Part shown: piece by piece, positions 43,551-53,200 of the stretch
How the letters are laid out: each line of letters starts with the position of its first letter
Position numbering within the stretch: position 1 is the first letter of the stretch
NCBI GenBank assembly: GCA_019638525.1
Contig: JAHBTO010000001.1
Span: 310,001-374,000 of the forward strand
Length of the DNA: 64,000 nucleotides
Direction: 5' to 3'
From: Ferruginibacter sp.
GTDB lineage: Bacteria; Bacteroidota; Bacteroidia; Chitinophagales; Chitinophagaceae
Made by a program: the position numbers and the translations under genes
The notes under the pieces: generated by a model
The model's database searches: none
Told to the model about the DNA's origin: nothing
The model's input: the letters and a program-made list of their open reading frames with translations, nothing else

Positions 43551-45920
43551 TCAGGCTTTTTTGTCATTTTTTGAATTTTGACCGGGGGCTGTTAACAACA
43601 ATAAAACTGGTAATAAAACCAGGTTAGTTAATGTAGCAACAAGTAAAGTAACCGAAGTTAACCAACCTAATGCTTTAGTACCTCCAAAACTGCTGCCGCA
43701 AAAAATAATGAAGCCTGCAATTAGTACCAGGGCCGTATATACAATACTTAGCCCTGTATTTTTTATAGTAACGCTTACTGTTTGTAAAATATTGTTGTTA
43801 TATAGTGGTAGCTCCTGTTTATAATTTACAAGAAACCTGATGGTGATATCTACAGCAATACCCAATGCCACGCTAAACACCAGCACAGTTGATGGTTTTA
43901 ATGGTACACCAATCCATCCCATGATACCGGCAGTAATTACCAATGGTATTACATTTGGTAAAAGCGAGCATATCAATATCCTGGCAGATTTAAACAGGTA
44001 AAGCATGCATAATGCTATTAACAAAAACGCCCAAAAAATACTATCCTGCAGCCCGTTTACTATGAAACGGCTACCTTCTAAAAATGTGATGCTGGTGCCG
44101 GTAAGCTGTATTTTATAATTAGCCGTATCAAAAATTTCATTTGCTTTTTTTTCTATTCCATTTAAAAGAATAGGAAGTTTTTCTGTACCAATATCAGCCA
44201 TGTTCATACTTATACGCAGGTACTCTTCTGAGGAATCTACAAAAGAACCCATCAATTTAATGCTTGCCGAGTCAGAAGCTGTAAGTTGGTTTAACCGGCG
44301 CTTTTCTTTTAACTGGTTAAGCATTTTATGTACATCGTGCAATGGGTTACCAAAGGCGGGCAATGCATATGTAGAATCGCCTTTTCCGCTACTTGCTGCC
44401 TGGTAAAAAAACTTAACGCCATCAACTACCGATAACGGTTTGCTGATTTCTTTTTCTTTGCCTAAGATAGAATCCTGGAAAAAATCCATCTTATGTATAT
44501 CAACCCTGGGGCTTAAAATTCCTTTGGGTTTTTTGGTATCCACCAATATTTCAAGCGGCATTACACCACCAAAATTTTTTTCAAAAAATTTAATATCGGT
44601 ATAAATTTTATCACCCTGGGGTAAGTCATCTACAATATATGAAACACTTTTAAGCCTGAATATTCCGGCCAAAGAAAATATCAGAACGGCAGCAGTAATT
44701 AAGTACACCATCTTTTTATGATGCAATACCCAACTTTCAATTTGAAATAAAAAATTAATGATGAATTTATTATTAAGGTATTTTGTTTGCGATGGTTTTG
44801 GCGATGGCAGGTAACTTAATGCAGCCGGTAGCAGAATAAATGAAATAACAAAAATAAACATGATGCTGAGTCCGGCTACTACACCAAATTCTTTTAGTAT
44901 GGCGCTTTTGGTTAGTGCAAACACAGCAAAGCCTATGGCAGCAGTAAGGTTACAAAAAAGTGTTACCACTCCCATTTTACTTACCATATTAACCAATGAA
45001 TTTTCTTTATCGCCGCTTTCAATATAAGAGCTATGGTATTTGTTTATAAAATAAATGCAATTAGGTATCCCAATCACCACCACCAGGCAGGGTATCAATG
45101 CAGTGAGCAAAGTAATTTGATAACCGCATAAATACAAGATGCCCACACTCCAAATAACACCCAACACAACCACTAACAAAGATAGCAGCGTAGTGCTGAT
45201 GGAACGGAAGAACAAAGCAAGAATTAACGCACTTAATAATAGAGAGCCAAATAAGAAATATTTCATTTCGTTTTGAATCCTGTTGGCCACTACAGTTCTT
45301 ATTAACGGAAGCCCGCTTAAATGAACATCAATATTTGTTTTTTTTGTAAACGCATTTACTGCCGATGTAATATCATTTATAACCTTGGTACGTCCTTTTG
45401 ATGCCAGTATATCTTTATTAATACGCACAGCCACCAGGTACGATTTTGTTATGGGATTATACATACGGCCCTTATAAAACGGCAGGCTATAAAATTCAGC
45501 GGTGGCACTGTCTAACTGTGTTTGTGTATGTAACGAATCGGTAAATATCTTTTTTGCTGCCAGTTTTCCTGTAGCAGAATCTGTTGCCAGTGTTATAGCT
45601 GTTGGTATGCTTAACACATCTTCTACATGATTTACATTTTTTAACTGCCGGCCAAGTTCCTGGTAGGCTTTAAAATTGTGTAAACTAAAAAGGCTGTCGG
45701 TTTGTATGCCCGCAACAAGAATATTGCCATCATCGCCAAATTTATCTTTAAAGCCCAGGTATTCTTTATACTTGGGATTATCAAGCGGTATGGCTTTCGA
45801 AAATTCGTAACTTAATTTAACCTTGCTTGCATAAAAACCCATTATAGCTGATAGTGCTAATAAAATTATAAGCAATGGCCCCCTGAATTTTAAAACAAAC
45901 TTCCCCAGCTTTTGCCACAT
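43551..45920 (-). CDS. RND/MMPL-family exporter
   Basis: 789 residues with two repeats, each one helix, a periplasmic loop and a cluster of five helices (12 helices in all). First loop: YEFSKAIPLDNPKYKEYLGFKDKFGDDG; first helix cluster near VIGIPNCIYFINKYHSSYI; second helix cluster near VALGIAVDITIRFLVNYKQE, where the Asp in AVDITIRF is the expected proton-relay position. The MMPL/HAE type moves hydrophobic molecules such as hopanoids, lipids or dyes. No adaptor or outer-membrane factor is adjacent. It lies upstream of susC but with a separate promoter between. Confidence 0.88.
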   Translation of the reverse strand: MWQKLGKFVLKFRGPLLIILLALSAIMGFYASKVKLSYEFSKAIPLDNPKYKEYLGFKDKFGDDGNILVAGIQTDSLFSLHNFKAYQELGRQLKNVNHVEDVLSIPTAITLATDSATGKLAAKKIFTDSLHTQTQLDSATAEFYSLPFYKGRMYNPITKSYLVAVRINKDILASKGRTKVINDITSAVNAFTKKTNIDVHLSGLPLIRTVVANRIQNEMKYFLFGSLLLSALILALFFRSISTTLLSLLVVVLGVIWSVGILYLCGYQITLLTALIPCLVVVIGIPNCIYFINKYHSSYIESGDKENSLVNMVSKMGVVTLFCNLTAAIGFAVFALTKSAILKEFGVVAGLSIMFIFVISFILLPAALSYLPSPKPSQTKYLNNKFIINFLFQIESWVLHHKKMVYLITAAVLIFSLAGIFRLKSVSYIVDDLPQGDKIYTDIKFFEKNFGGVMPLEILVDTKKPKGILSPRVDIHKMDFFQDSILGKEKEISKPLSVVDGVKFFYQAASSGKGDSTYALPAFGNPLHDVHKMLNQLKEKRRLNQLTASDSASIKLMGSFVDSSEEYLRISMNMADIGTEKLPILLNGIEKKANEIFDTANYKIQLTGTSITFLEGSRFIVNGLQDSIFWAFLLIALCMLYLFKSARILICSLLPNVIPLVITAGIMGWIGVPLKPSTVLVFSVALGIAVDITIRFLVNYKQELPLYNNNILQTVSVTIKNTGLSIVYTALVLIAGFIIFCGSSFGGTKALGWLTSVTLLVATLTNLVLLPVLLLLTAPGQNSKNDKKA

Positions 45921-46061
45921 ATATTTTTTTGATTTTAGATTTTACATTTTAGATTGTGCAAAGAAAGTTAATTATAGCTGTTTTGCAGTGTAATAGTGCA
46001 TTTTGTTTATTTACGAAAAAAGGAGTTTTATAAAAACTTCTACCCTGTTAAACAAAAAAAT

Positions 46062-46793
46062 ATGACTCATAAAACCAAAGGTATAGTGCTACGCAGTATT
46101 AAATATGGCGAAACCAGCCTGGTGGTTACCATATTTACCGAACTCTTTGGCATACAAACATACCTGGTTAATGGGGTACGTACTTCTAGTAAATCTTCAT
46201 CAAAAGCCAACCATTTTCAACCCACTGCCATATTAGATTTGGTAGTATATCACAACGAAAACAAACAGATGCAACGTATAAAAGAGTTTTCGTGGGCTGT
46301 TTTATATACCAGCCTGTTAAGCGATGTAATAAAAAACAGTGTAGCATCTTTTATGACCGAGCTTATTAGTAAGTGCCTTAAACAACCTGAACCTAATGCT
46401 GCCCTGTTTAATTTTTGTGAAGAAGCTTTTATAGAACTGGATGATGCAGATAAATGCATTGTGGCAAATTTTGCCTTGTTCTTTACACTGCACCTGGCCC
46501 ATTTTTTTGGATTTAGAATGACAGACAATTTTAGTGATATAAACCGGGTGCTTGATTTACAGGAAGGAAATTTTATTAATCACCTGCCCATACATCCACA
46601 TTATTTAGAAGGCAATGAAGCATCATTAACTGCACAGTTTTTAAAAGTGATGCAACCGCAGGAACTGGCAGAATTTAAATTGAATGGTGAAATTAGAAGG
46701 TTGCTGCTTTTAAAATACCTTGAGTATTATGCCCTGCATATCCCCGATTTTGGGCAAATGAAAACATTAATGGTGCTGCATGAAGTTTTATAA
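46062..46793 (+). CDS. recO: DNA repair protein RecO
   Basis: 243 residues from the ATG giving MTHKTKGIVLRSIKYGETSL. RecO binds single-stranded DNA and helps RecR load RecA. The N-terminal OB-fold (GIVLRSIKYGETSLVVTIFTELFG, YLVNGVRTSSK) and C-terminal helical domain (FFTLHLAHFFGF, DLQEGNF, HYLEGNEASL) match RecO of Bacteroidota. The usual zinc-finger cysteines found in some RecO are not present; common in this phylum. Upstream 45921-46061 is a divergent gap with the RND gene. Convergent with the amidohydrolase (20-base gap). Confidence 0.9.
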   Translation: MTHKTKGIVLRSIKYGETSLVVTIFTELFGIQTYLVNGVRTSSKSSSKANHFQPTAILDLVVYHNENKQMQRIKEFSWAVLYTSLLSDVIKNSVASFMTELISKCLKQPEPNAALFNFCEEAFIELDDADKCIVANFALFFTLHLAHFFGFRMTDNFSDINRVLDLQEGNFINHLPIHPHYLEGNEASLTAQFLKVMQPQELAEFKLNGEIRRLLLLKYLEYYALHIPDFGQMKTLMVLHEVL

Positions 46794-46813
46794 ACTGCCA
46801 GTACAATAAATTT

Positions 46814-47971
46814 TTATAAAATCCTTTTTGAAGTGGTATTATTGGAAACAGTTAAACTTTCTACTCCTTCAATCAATACAATACCGGGCTGTTTTCCTTT
46901 TTCAAAACTGCCCAATAAACTATCCATTTGTAAAGCCTTTGCAGCATTGCTGGTGGCCCATTGCAGCAAAGTAGATAAATCTAAATCTGTAAAGTTTTGC
47001 TGAAGTGTTTTTATTTCTTCCAAAATACTTAGTTGTTCGTTTGATGCAAGGCTATCAGTACCTATCACTATATTACCTGTATGCTTCATCAACATAGTTA
47101 CATCGGGCAACATATTACTTATGTACAGGTTGGCATTGGGGCATAAGCAAAACCAGGTGGGTTGTTGTTTTGCAAATTCAATATCTTCTTCATTTATACA
47201 AATATTGTGTACAATTATTACAGGCTTGTGTTTTGTAAAATTAGGCAGCCATGTTTGCAGGCTTGATTTTTGCGAAGGTTTAAAAAATGAAATTTCAATA
47301 CCCAATTGCTGATACAATCGTAAAATATCTCCCTGCCCGGTTTTAAAAAATTCATTTTCTGCTTCTGATTCCTGGTTGTGGATGCTGAGCAGGTTATTAC
47401 CTGAAAAATCATCAATCATCTTAAACAATGCCGGTGATACGGAATAGGGCGCATGTGCAACAATGGAGCAGGCGGGCATTTGAGCATTAAATGATTTATA
47501 AATGTCAACCGCTTTTTTGAATCTTTCTGTTGCAACTGCAGGTGTAAAGCCGCTTACTTCAATAAAATTATGGTAAATGAGTTTATGTTTTAATTTTTGT
47601 GAAAGGGTAAGGCTGTTATTGCAGATATCGCCCACGGCAACAATACCGTTTTGTAACATTTCCTGTTCGGCTTTTTCAATGGCAAGTAAGATTAAATCTT
47701 CATTGACTTGCCGATTTAAAATAATTGAAAGCACAAAATCTACAAGGCCTGTATGTTTGGGTATGTATCCTTTTAAGTGTGATAGCTCGAGGTGGCAATG
47801 TGCATTTATAAAACCCGGGCATAAAATACCATTTAGTTTTTCTATGCCATCGCCTGCATTTTCTTCATCTGCAATATCAACTACGGTACCGGCTGCATCG
47901 GTAATTAAAACCTGCTGCTGCACAAACTGGTAGCCGTTAAAAATATGTGATGCCGTAAATTTTCTATACAA
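46814..47971 (-). CDS. Amidohydrolase-family deaminase (chlorohydrolase/MtaD-like)
   Basis: 385 residues read from a TTG at 47971; no ATG precedes the conserved domain. Metal motif FINAHCHLELSHLKG (HxH, around 57-59), later His in IVAHAPYSVSP, SIHNQESEAENEF and VHNICI, and the Asp in VIGTDSLASNE. This set is that of the Trz/Atz and SAH/MTA deaminase branch, so a deaminase acting on a purine-like or aminofutalosine-like substrate is likely. Aminofutalosine deaminase of the alternative menaquinone pathway is one candidate, but other mqn genes are not in view. Convergent with recO. Confidence 0.75.
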   Translation of the reverse strand: MYRKFTASHIFNGYQFVQQQVLITDAAGTVVDIADEENAGDGIEKLNGILCPGFINAHCHLELSHLKGYIPKHTGLVDFVLSIILNRQVNEDLILLAIEKAEQEMLQNGIVAVGDICNNSLTLSQKLKHKLIYHNFIEVSGFTPAVATERFKKAVDIYKSFNAQMPACSIVAHAPYSVSPALFKMIDDFSGNNLLSIHNQESEAENEFFKTGQGDILRLYQQLGIEISFFKPSQKSSLQTWLPNFTKHKPVIIVHNICINEEDIEFAKQQPTWFCLCPNANLYISNMLPDVTMLMKHTGNIVIGTDSLASNEQLSILEEIKTLQQNFTDLDLSTLLQWATSNAAKALQMDSLLGSFEKGKQPGIVLIEGVESLTVSNNTTSKRIL

Positions 47972-47991
47972 AATGAATGGTTGATATAATG

Positions 47992-47999
47992 TAAATTTG
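47992..47999 (+). promoter_or_regulatory. Candidate -7 promoter element for prfA
   Basis: TAAATTTG on the plus strand, 149 bases before the prfA ATG. No -33 at the normal distance. The 150-base leader (48000-48148) has no recognised RNA structure. Confidence 0.3.
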
Positions 48000-48148
48000 C
48001 CGCCCGGTATTGATTAGCAAAACATAAAAAAGCCCAATAAAGGCATTCTGTACAAGAGTGCGACGCCAATGAAGCTTAATAGATGTTTGCAGCCGGGTAC
48101 AAAATTATATAACAAAACACAATAAACACCCTTTAAAGTGTATAGGCT

Positions 48149-49216
48149 ATGCTGGATAAATTAGATGCTATAAAAGGAAGGTTTGATAACCTGGCTGTAG
48201 CACTTACCAATCCTGAGATTGTAAGTGACAATAAAAAATTTGCTGCCACCAGCAAGGAATACCGCAGCCTCGAAAAAATTGTGAATGCCCGCAATGCCTA
48301 TATAAAGTTGCTGGATGATATTGAATTTAATAAAGAAGTACTGGGTGGCGATGATGAAGAAATGAGAAGCCTTGCCAAGATGGAGCTACCCATGCTTGAA
48401 GAAAAAAAGGAAGCGATGGAAAAAACACTCCGTACTATGCTTATCCCTAAAGACCCATACGACGAAAAGAATGCCATACTTGAAATTCGTGCCGGTACCG
48501 GTGGCGATGAAGCTTCGCTTTTTGCCGGCGACCTTTTAAGGATGTATTTAAAATACTGCGAAAAAAGAGGATGGAAAACCGCCATACTCAGCGAAAGTGA
48601 AGGCACAGTTGGTGGTTATAAAGAAGTACAGGTAGAAATTACAGGCGATGATGTTTATGGCACCATGAAATTTGAAAGCGGTGTACACCGTGTACAAAGG
48701 GTACCCGATACCGAAAGCCAGGGCCGGGTGCATACAAGTGCTGTAACTGTAGCCGTTATGCCCGAGGCCGACGAAGTGGATTTTGAACTTAAAGAAAGTG
48801 ATGTAAAAATGGAAACAGCCCGCAGTGGTGGCTCTGGCGGGCAAAATGTAAATAAAGTAGAAACCAAAGTTTTTTTAACCCATAAGCCAACAGGTATAGT
48901 TGTAATGTGCCAAACAGACAGAACGCAGTTGGGTAATAAACTAAAAGCCATGGAAATGCTGCGTACAAAATTATACGATGAAGAAGTGAGGAAAGCAGAA
49001 GAGGCTATATCGCACCTGCGAAAAAGTTTAGTTAGCACCGGCGACCGAAGCGCCAAAATAAGAACATATAATTATCCGCAGGGCCGTGTAACCGACCACC
49101 GTATTGGCTTAACTGTTTATAATTTAGATGTTATCCTCAATGGCGATATACAGGAGTTTTTGGATGCACTTCAGTTTGCCGAAAATGCCGAGAAACTTAC
49201 GGCACAGGGATCGTAA
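48149..49216 (+). CDS. prfA: Peptide chain release factor 1
   Basis: 355 residues. Releases the finished peptide at UAA and UAG stop codons. The catalytic GGQ is at residues 230-232 ([17 protein letters not shown]), where the Gln is methylated by PrmC. The stop-codon recognition tripeptide, PAT in E. coli, reads P186-D187-T188 ([15 protein letters not shown]). The FGSGVHRVQ part and the C-terminal [15 protein letters not shown] are standard. It is RF1 rather than RF2, as RF2 would have SPF at this tripeptide and a programmed frameshift. The DUF937-like gene follows by 60 bases. Confidence 0.96.
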   Translation: MLDKLDAIKGRFDNLAVALTNPEIVSDNKKFAATSKEYRSLEKIVNARNAYIKLLDDIEFNKEVLGGDDEEMRSLAKMELPMLEEKKEAMEKTLRTMLIPKDPYDEKNAILEIRAGTGGDEASLFAGDLLRMYLKYCEKRGWKTAILSESEGTVGGYKEVQVEITGDDVYGTMKFESGVHRVQRVPDTESQGRVHTSAVTVAVMPEADEVDFELKESDVKMETARSGGSGGQNVNKVETKVFLTHKPTGIVVMCQTDRTQLGNKLKAMEMLRTKLYDEEVRKAEEAISHLRKSLVSTGDRSAKIRTYNYPQGRVTDHRIGLTVYNLDVILNGDIQEFLDALQFAENAEKLTAQGS

Positions 49217-49276
49217 TAGTAATTTTAATTACAAAAAGTTAACTTTAATTATTAATCAAACAATAAATTAAAAATC

Positions 49277-49915
49277 ATGTTAGAAGAATTATTCAATCTT
49301 GTAAAAGAACAATCAGGCGACCCGGTAGTTAACAACCCAGCCATACCTAACGAATTAAACAATGATGTAGTAGCAGAAGCTACCAATACAGTTGCCGGCG
49401 GCTTACGCAATATGGTTGCCGGTGGCGGTTTACAAAATATCATCTCGTTATTTACAGGTGGCGGTGATAATCAGAGTAGTGGAGTTAAAGGTTTATTAAG
49501 TAATCCAATTGTAAATATGATGATAGGGCATTTTGCCGGTAAACTAATTAGTAAATACAATATTGGCGGATCGCAGGCAAATAATATTGCTGCTAACCTT
49601 ATACCAAGTGTTATCAGCACCTTAATCAACAAATCAAACGATTCATCAAACAGTGGCTTTTCACTTGAAAACCTTTTGAATTCAATCACCGGTGGGCAAA
49701 GCACACAGGTGGTACAGCAACAGCAGCAGGCAAGCGGCAACAGCGGTTTTAATTTTCAAGACCTGATAAGCCAGTTTACCGGTGCAGGTGGTGGCCAGCA
49801 AGGCGGTGGCAGCCTTATGGATATTGTAAGTCAATTAGCCGGCGGTGCACAAGACCAACAGGCTAAAAATGGCAGTGGCGGCCTTATGGACCTGATAAAA
49901 GGCTTTATAAAATAA
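49277..49915 (+). CDS. Glycine/glutamine-rich DUF937-like protein
   Basis: 212 residues, no signal peptide. The N-terminal 130 residues have repeated amphipathic segments like those of DUF937 and YidB proteins: LEELFNLVKEQSGDPV, GLRNMVAGGGLQNIISLFTGG, NPIVNMMIGHFAGKLISKYNIG, ANNIAANLIPSVISTLINKSN. The remainder is low complexity (QVVQQQQQASGN, GAGGGQQGGGS) with short helices LMDIVSQLAGG and LMDLIKGFIK. No function is recognised. It follows prfA by 60 bases and ends 23 bases before a terminator. Confidence 0.7.
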   Translation: MLEELFNLVKEQSGDPVVNNPAIPNELNNDVVAEATNTVAGGLRNMVAGGGLQNIISLFTGGGDNQSSGVKGLLSNPIVNMMIGHFAGKLISKYNIGGSQANNIAANLIPSVISTLINKSNDSSNSGFSLENLLNSITGGQSTQVVQQQQQASGNSGFNFQDLISQFTGAGGGQQGGGSLMDIVSQLAGGAQDQQAKNGSGGLMDLIKGFIK

Positions 49916-49938
49916 ACCGGTTACTTTAATTTTTCTTA

Positions 49939-49968
49939 AACCACATTGAACTTTCAGTGTGGTTTTTT
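49939..49968 (+). terminator. Rho-independent terminator after the DUF937-like gene
   Basis: AACCACATTG (49939-49948) pairs with CAGTGTGGTT (49955-49964) with one G-T pair and a 6-base loop, followed by TTTT. Confidence 0.8.
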
Positions 49969-50139
49969 AATGTAAGTATATTAATGGTTAACAGGCTGGT
50001 TAATCAATGAAAAAGTAAAATGAAAATGTATTATGAAAAGCTTAACATAAACTTGAAAAGTTTTGGCATCTATTTTGCGTAATTTTAATCAAAAGCATAA
50101 AAATTCAAATTTTCTCATAAGCAGTTAGTTTTGGTAACG

Positions 50140-50168
50140 GCCCCTGTTTCAACAGGGGCTTCTCTTTT
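50140..50168 (+). terminator. Orphan terminator-like hairpin between two genes
   Basis: GCCCCTGTT (50140-50148) pairs perfectly with AACAGGGGC (50151-50159), loop TC, then TTCTCTTTT. No gene ends just before it: the preceding gene already has a terminator at 49939-49968. It may end a small RNA starting near 50080, or be part of an attenuator in a leader of the downstream fusion gene. Confidence 0.55.
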
Positions 50169-50262
50169 ATTATACCGGGCAATATAAATTCGATAACGGT
50201 ACCCTGGTTAAACTACTGTTAAGCGTTTTATATTTCAGCAATCAAATCACAGTTTTGTAAAA

Positions 50263-50270
50263 TAATTTTG
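50263..50270 (+). promoter_or_regulatory. Candidate -7 promoter element of the GH18-CE4-GT2 gene
   Basis: TAATTTTG, 14 bases before the ATG at 50285. Transcription from here would leave a leader of only about 8-10 bases. No -33 match at the usual distance. Confidence 0.4.
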
Positions 50271-50284
50271 CAATAAGGTTTTTC

Positions 50285-53200
50285 ATGAGTGGTAGTACTC
50301 AAATATTTCAAACCAATAACCCTACACGCTGGAAACGTATAAAATGGACCAGCCGTATTATTTTACTAATCATATTTTTTTTAATTGTGGTGCTGGTTTT
50401 GGCAATAAAAAATGGCACTAACCCCGGGCTACCCGATATTAAAAACAGGGCTAAGTTTTACCAAAACAAACTTAATCCCGATAATAAATTCACCCTCAGT
50501 TCGTCATTAAATAAAAAATATAAAGGCTTCAGGGACTTTCTTGTAAAAAGGCAAAGAGAAGATTCTTTAAAAAAGTTAAATGCTATTAAACTTCATGCAT
50601 CACAAATAAGAGCGGCATTTTATGTACCCTGGCAACCTGCTTCATTAACCGATTTACAAAAAAACGGAGATAAGCTAAATACAATTTACCCCGAGTGGTT
50701 TTTTATTGATCCCCAAACATACAAACTTCAAACCCGTATCGATAGCGCCGGGCTGGCCTCTATGAAACAAAAAAGGTTGAGCATTCAACCCATTTTCACC
50801 AATTTTAACAGCAACAAAAAAGCACGGGGAATTGGCGATTTTGATGGCCAGCTGGCGCATACAATAATTTCAAATTCCAAAATTAGAAAATCAATCATAC
50901 AGCAGCTTGTTGATACACTTAGCTATTACAAATTGCAAGGTATCAATATCGATTTTGAAGAACTGGATGAAAAAAACAATGAACTTTTTACAAGGCTACT
51001 AAAAGAATTATATGAAGCACTGCATAATAAAGATTTATTAATGACGGTTGATGTATCTCCAAAAAATGAAGATTATGATTACAAAAACCTGACTCCTGTA
51101 TCTGATTACGTTATTTTGATGGCTTATGACCAATATAGCGATGCAACAGGCGCCGGACCTATCTCTTCTCAAAAATGGATTGAAGAACAGTTAGACTGGC
51201 TGGCAGATAAAATTGATCCGTCGAAAATAATATTAGGATTGGCAGGCTATGGCAGAGACTGGGTTACAGATGACGACAGCAGCTATGTGCAGGATTTAAA
51301 TTACGATGCAGTGATTGATATGGCAAAACTATCAAACTCAGCTATACAGTTTGATAACGACAGCTATAACCTTCATTTTAGTTATATTGAAACAGAAACC
51401 GATACATCGGCAGAAGCAAAGCATTCGGTATGGTTTACCGATGCAGCAACTACATTTAACATTTTAAGGTTTAGCGATGACTATACAACTGCCGGTACCG
51501 CCATGTGGCACCTGGGCAGTGAAGACCCTCGGATATGGAATTTTTATGGTCGCAGCTTAAGTTCCGAATCGCTTAGGAAAAACCCATTCGACTTTAGCCT
51601 ACTTGAAACCTTACCCATCAACCCCAATAAAAAACCCACCGCATCGGGCGAGGGTGAATTACTGGATGTGATTTATACACCGGTAAAAGGTAACATTAAA
51701 CTGGAAATAGATAATGCCGAAATGCTTATTGCCGAACAGCGTTATGTACAACTACCATCGGGATACGTGTATGAAAAATTTGCAGAAGATAAAACACCCA
51801 TGGGGCCGGGGCATAAGATAATACTTACTTTTGATGACGGGCCCAGCGCTGCTTTTACGCCACAGATTTTAAAAATACTGGAAAAAGAAAAAGTGCCGGC
51901 AACCTTTTTCATTATTGGTATAAATGCCGAAAAAAATATCCCTTTACTTAACAGGGAATATAAAGATGGTTTTGAAATTGGAAACCACACATTCACCCAT
52001 CACAACATTGCTACTATGAGCCCCGAGCGGGCCGACCTTGAATTGAAATGTACAAGGGTTTTACTAGAATGTATCACCGGCCATTCCACCATACTATTTA
52101 GAGCGCCTTACAATGCCGACAGCGAGCCACATACTTTTGAAGAAATTGAGCCTATTGCACGCAGCAAAAAACATAATTACATAACTGTTGGCGAAAGTAT
52201 AGACCCTAACGACTGGGATCCAAAAATGAATGCCGACAGTATTTATAACCGCACAATACGCCTTGCCGAAGCAAATAATGCCAGCATAATTTTACTGCAC
52301 GATGCCGGTGGCGATACCCGCCAGCCAACCGTAGATGCCCTACCCAGGATTATAGAATATTTTAAAAAACGTGGCTGTGTGTTTACCACTGTGGCCAATT
52401 TAATGGGCAAAACAAGAGATGAAGTAATGCCCCCTGTAAAAAGAAGCTGGATAAATTCTCTTAATTTTTTTATTGCAGAAGCATCGTACTGGACCGGGCA
52501 GATAGTGTTTGCATTTTTTATTGTTGGTATTGCACTATCAGTAGGGCGCATGTTGTTTATGGGCATCATTGCCTTTATACAAAAACAAAGAGAAAAAAAT
52601 GAAATTGCCGCCACAGCAAAACCATTAGTGAGTATAATAATACCTGCTTATAACGAAGAAGTGAATGCCTGTCGCACCATCACCAGCCTGTTAAACCAGG
52701 ATTATGAAAACCTGGTAGTAATATTTGTAGATGATGGCAGCAAGGATGAAACATACAACAAAGTGCAAAAGGAATTTGCAATGGTAAAAAATGTACAGGT
52801 ATTTACAAAACAAAACGGAGGAAAGGCATCGGCACTTAATTACGGTATCAATATTGCACACAGCGATTTTGTGGTTTGCATAGATGCCGATACGCAATTG
52901 AAAAAAGATGCCGTTAGCGAATTGATGAAAAAATTCACCAGCGAAAACATTGCTGCTGTAGCCGGCAATGTAAAAGTAGGCAACGAAGTAAACCTGATTA
53001 CACGCTGGCAAAGCATCGAATATATTACATCGCAAAATTTTGACCGCAGGGCATTTGAATTGCTCAATTGCATCACCGTAATACCCGGCGCTATTGGTGT
53101 TTTTAGAAAAGAAGCTATCATAAAAGCCGGCTATTTTACCACCGATACACTTGCAGAAGATTGCGACCTCACCATGCGGCTGCACCGATGTGGTTATAAG

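Larger units (their letters stand above)
49969..50284. other. Intergenic region of 316 bases with an orphan hairpin
   Basis: Between the DUF937-like terminator and the fusion gene. No open reading frame of note. It is AT-rich to 50130, then holds a strong GC hairpin (50140-50159) with a pyrimidine tail, and a TAATTTTG element at 50263-50270. Nothing else recognised. Confidence 0.6.

Noticed and set aside
37841..45920. Idea that the SusCD operon and the RND exporter form one transport system
   Set aside because: A separate promoter lies in the 145-base gap, and no RND adaptor or outer-membrane factor is present.
48000..48100. Stretch before prfA examined as a tRNA or riboswitch
   Set aside because: No cloverleaf, no TTC-type arm, no known aptamer pattern; only short imperfect pairings.
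49277..49915. Poly-Gln and glycine-rich part of the DUF937-like protein taken as an amyloid or adhesin
   Set aside because: The tract is short (five Gln in a row) and there is no signal peptide; ordinary low complexity is enough.
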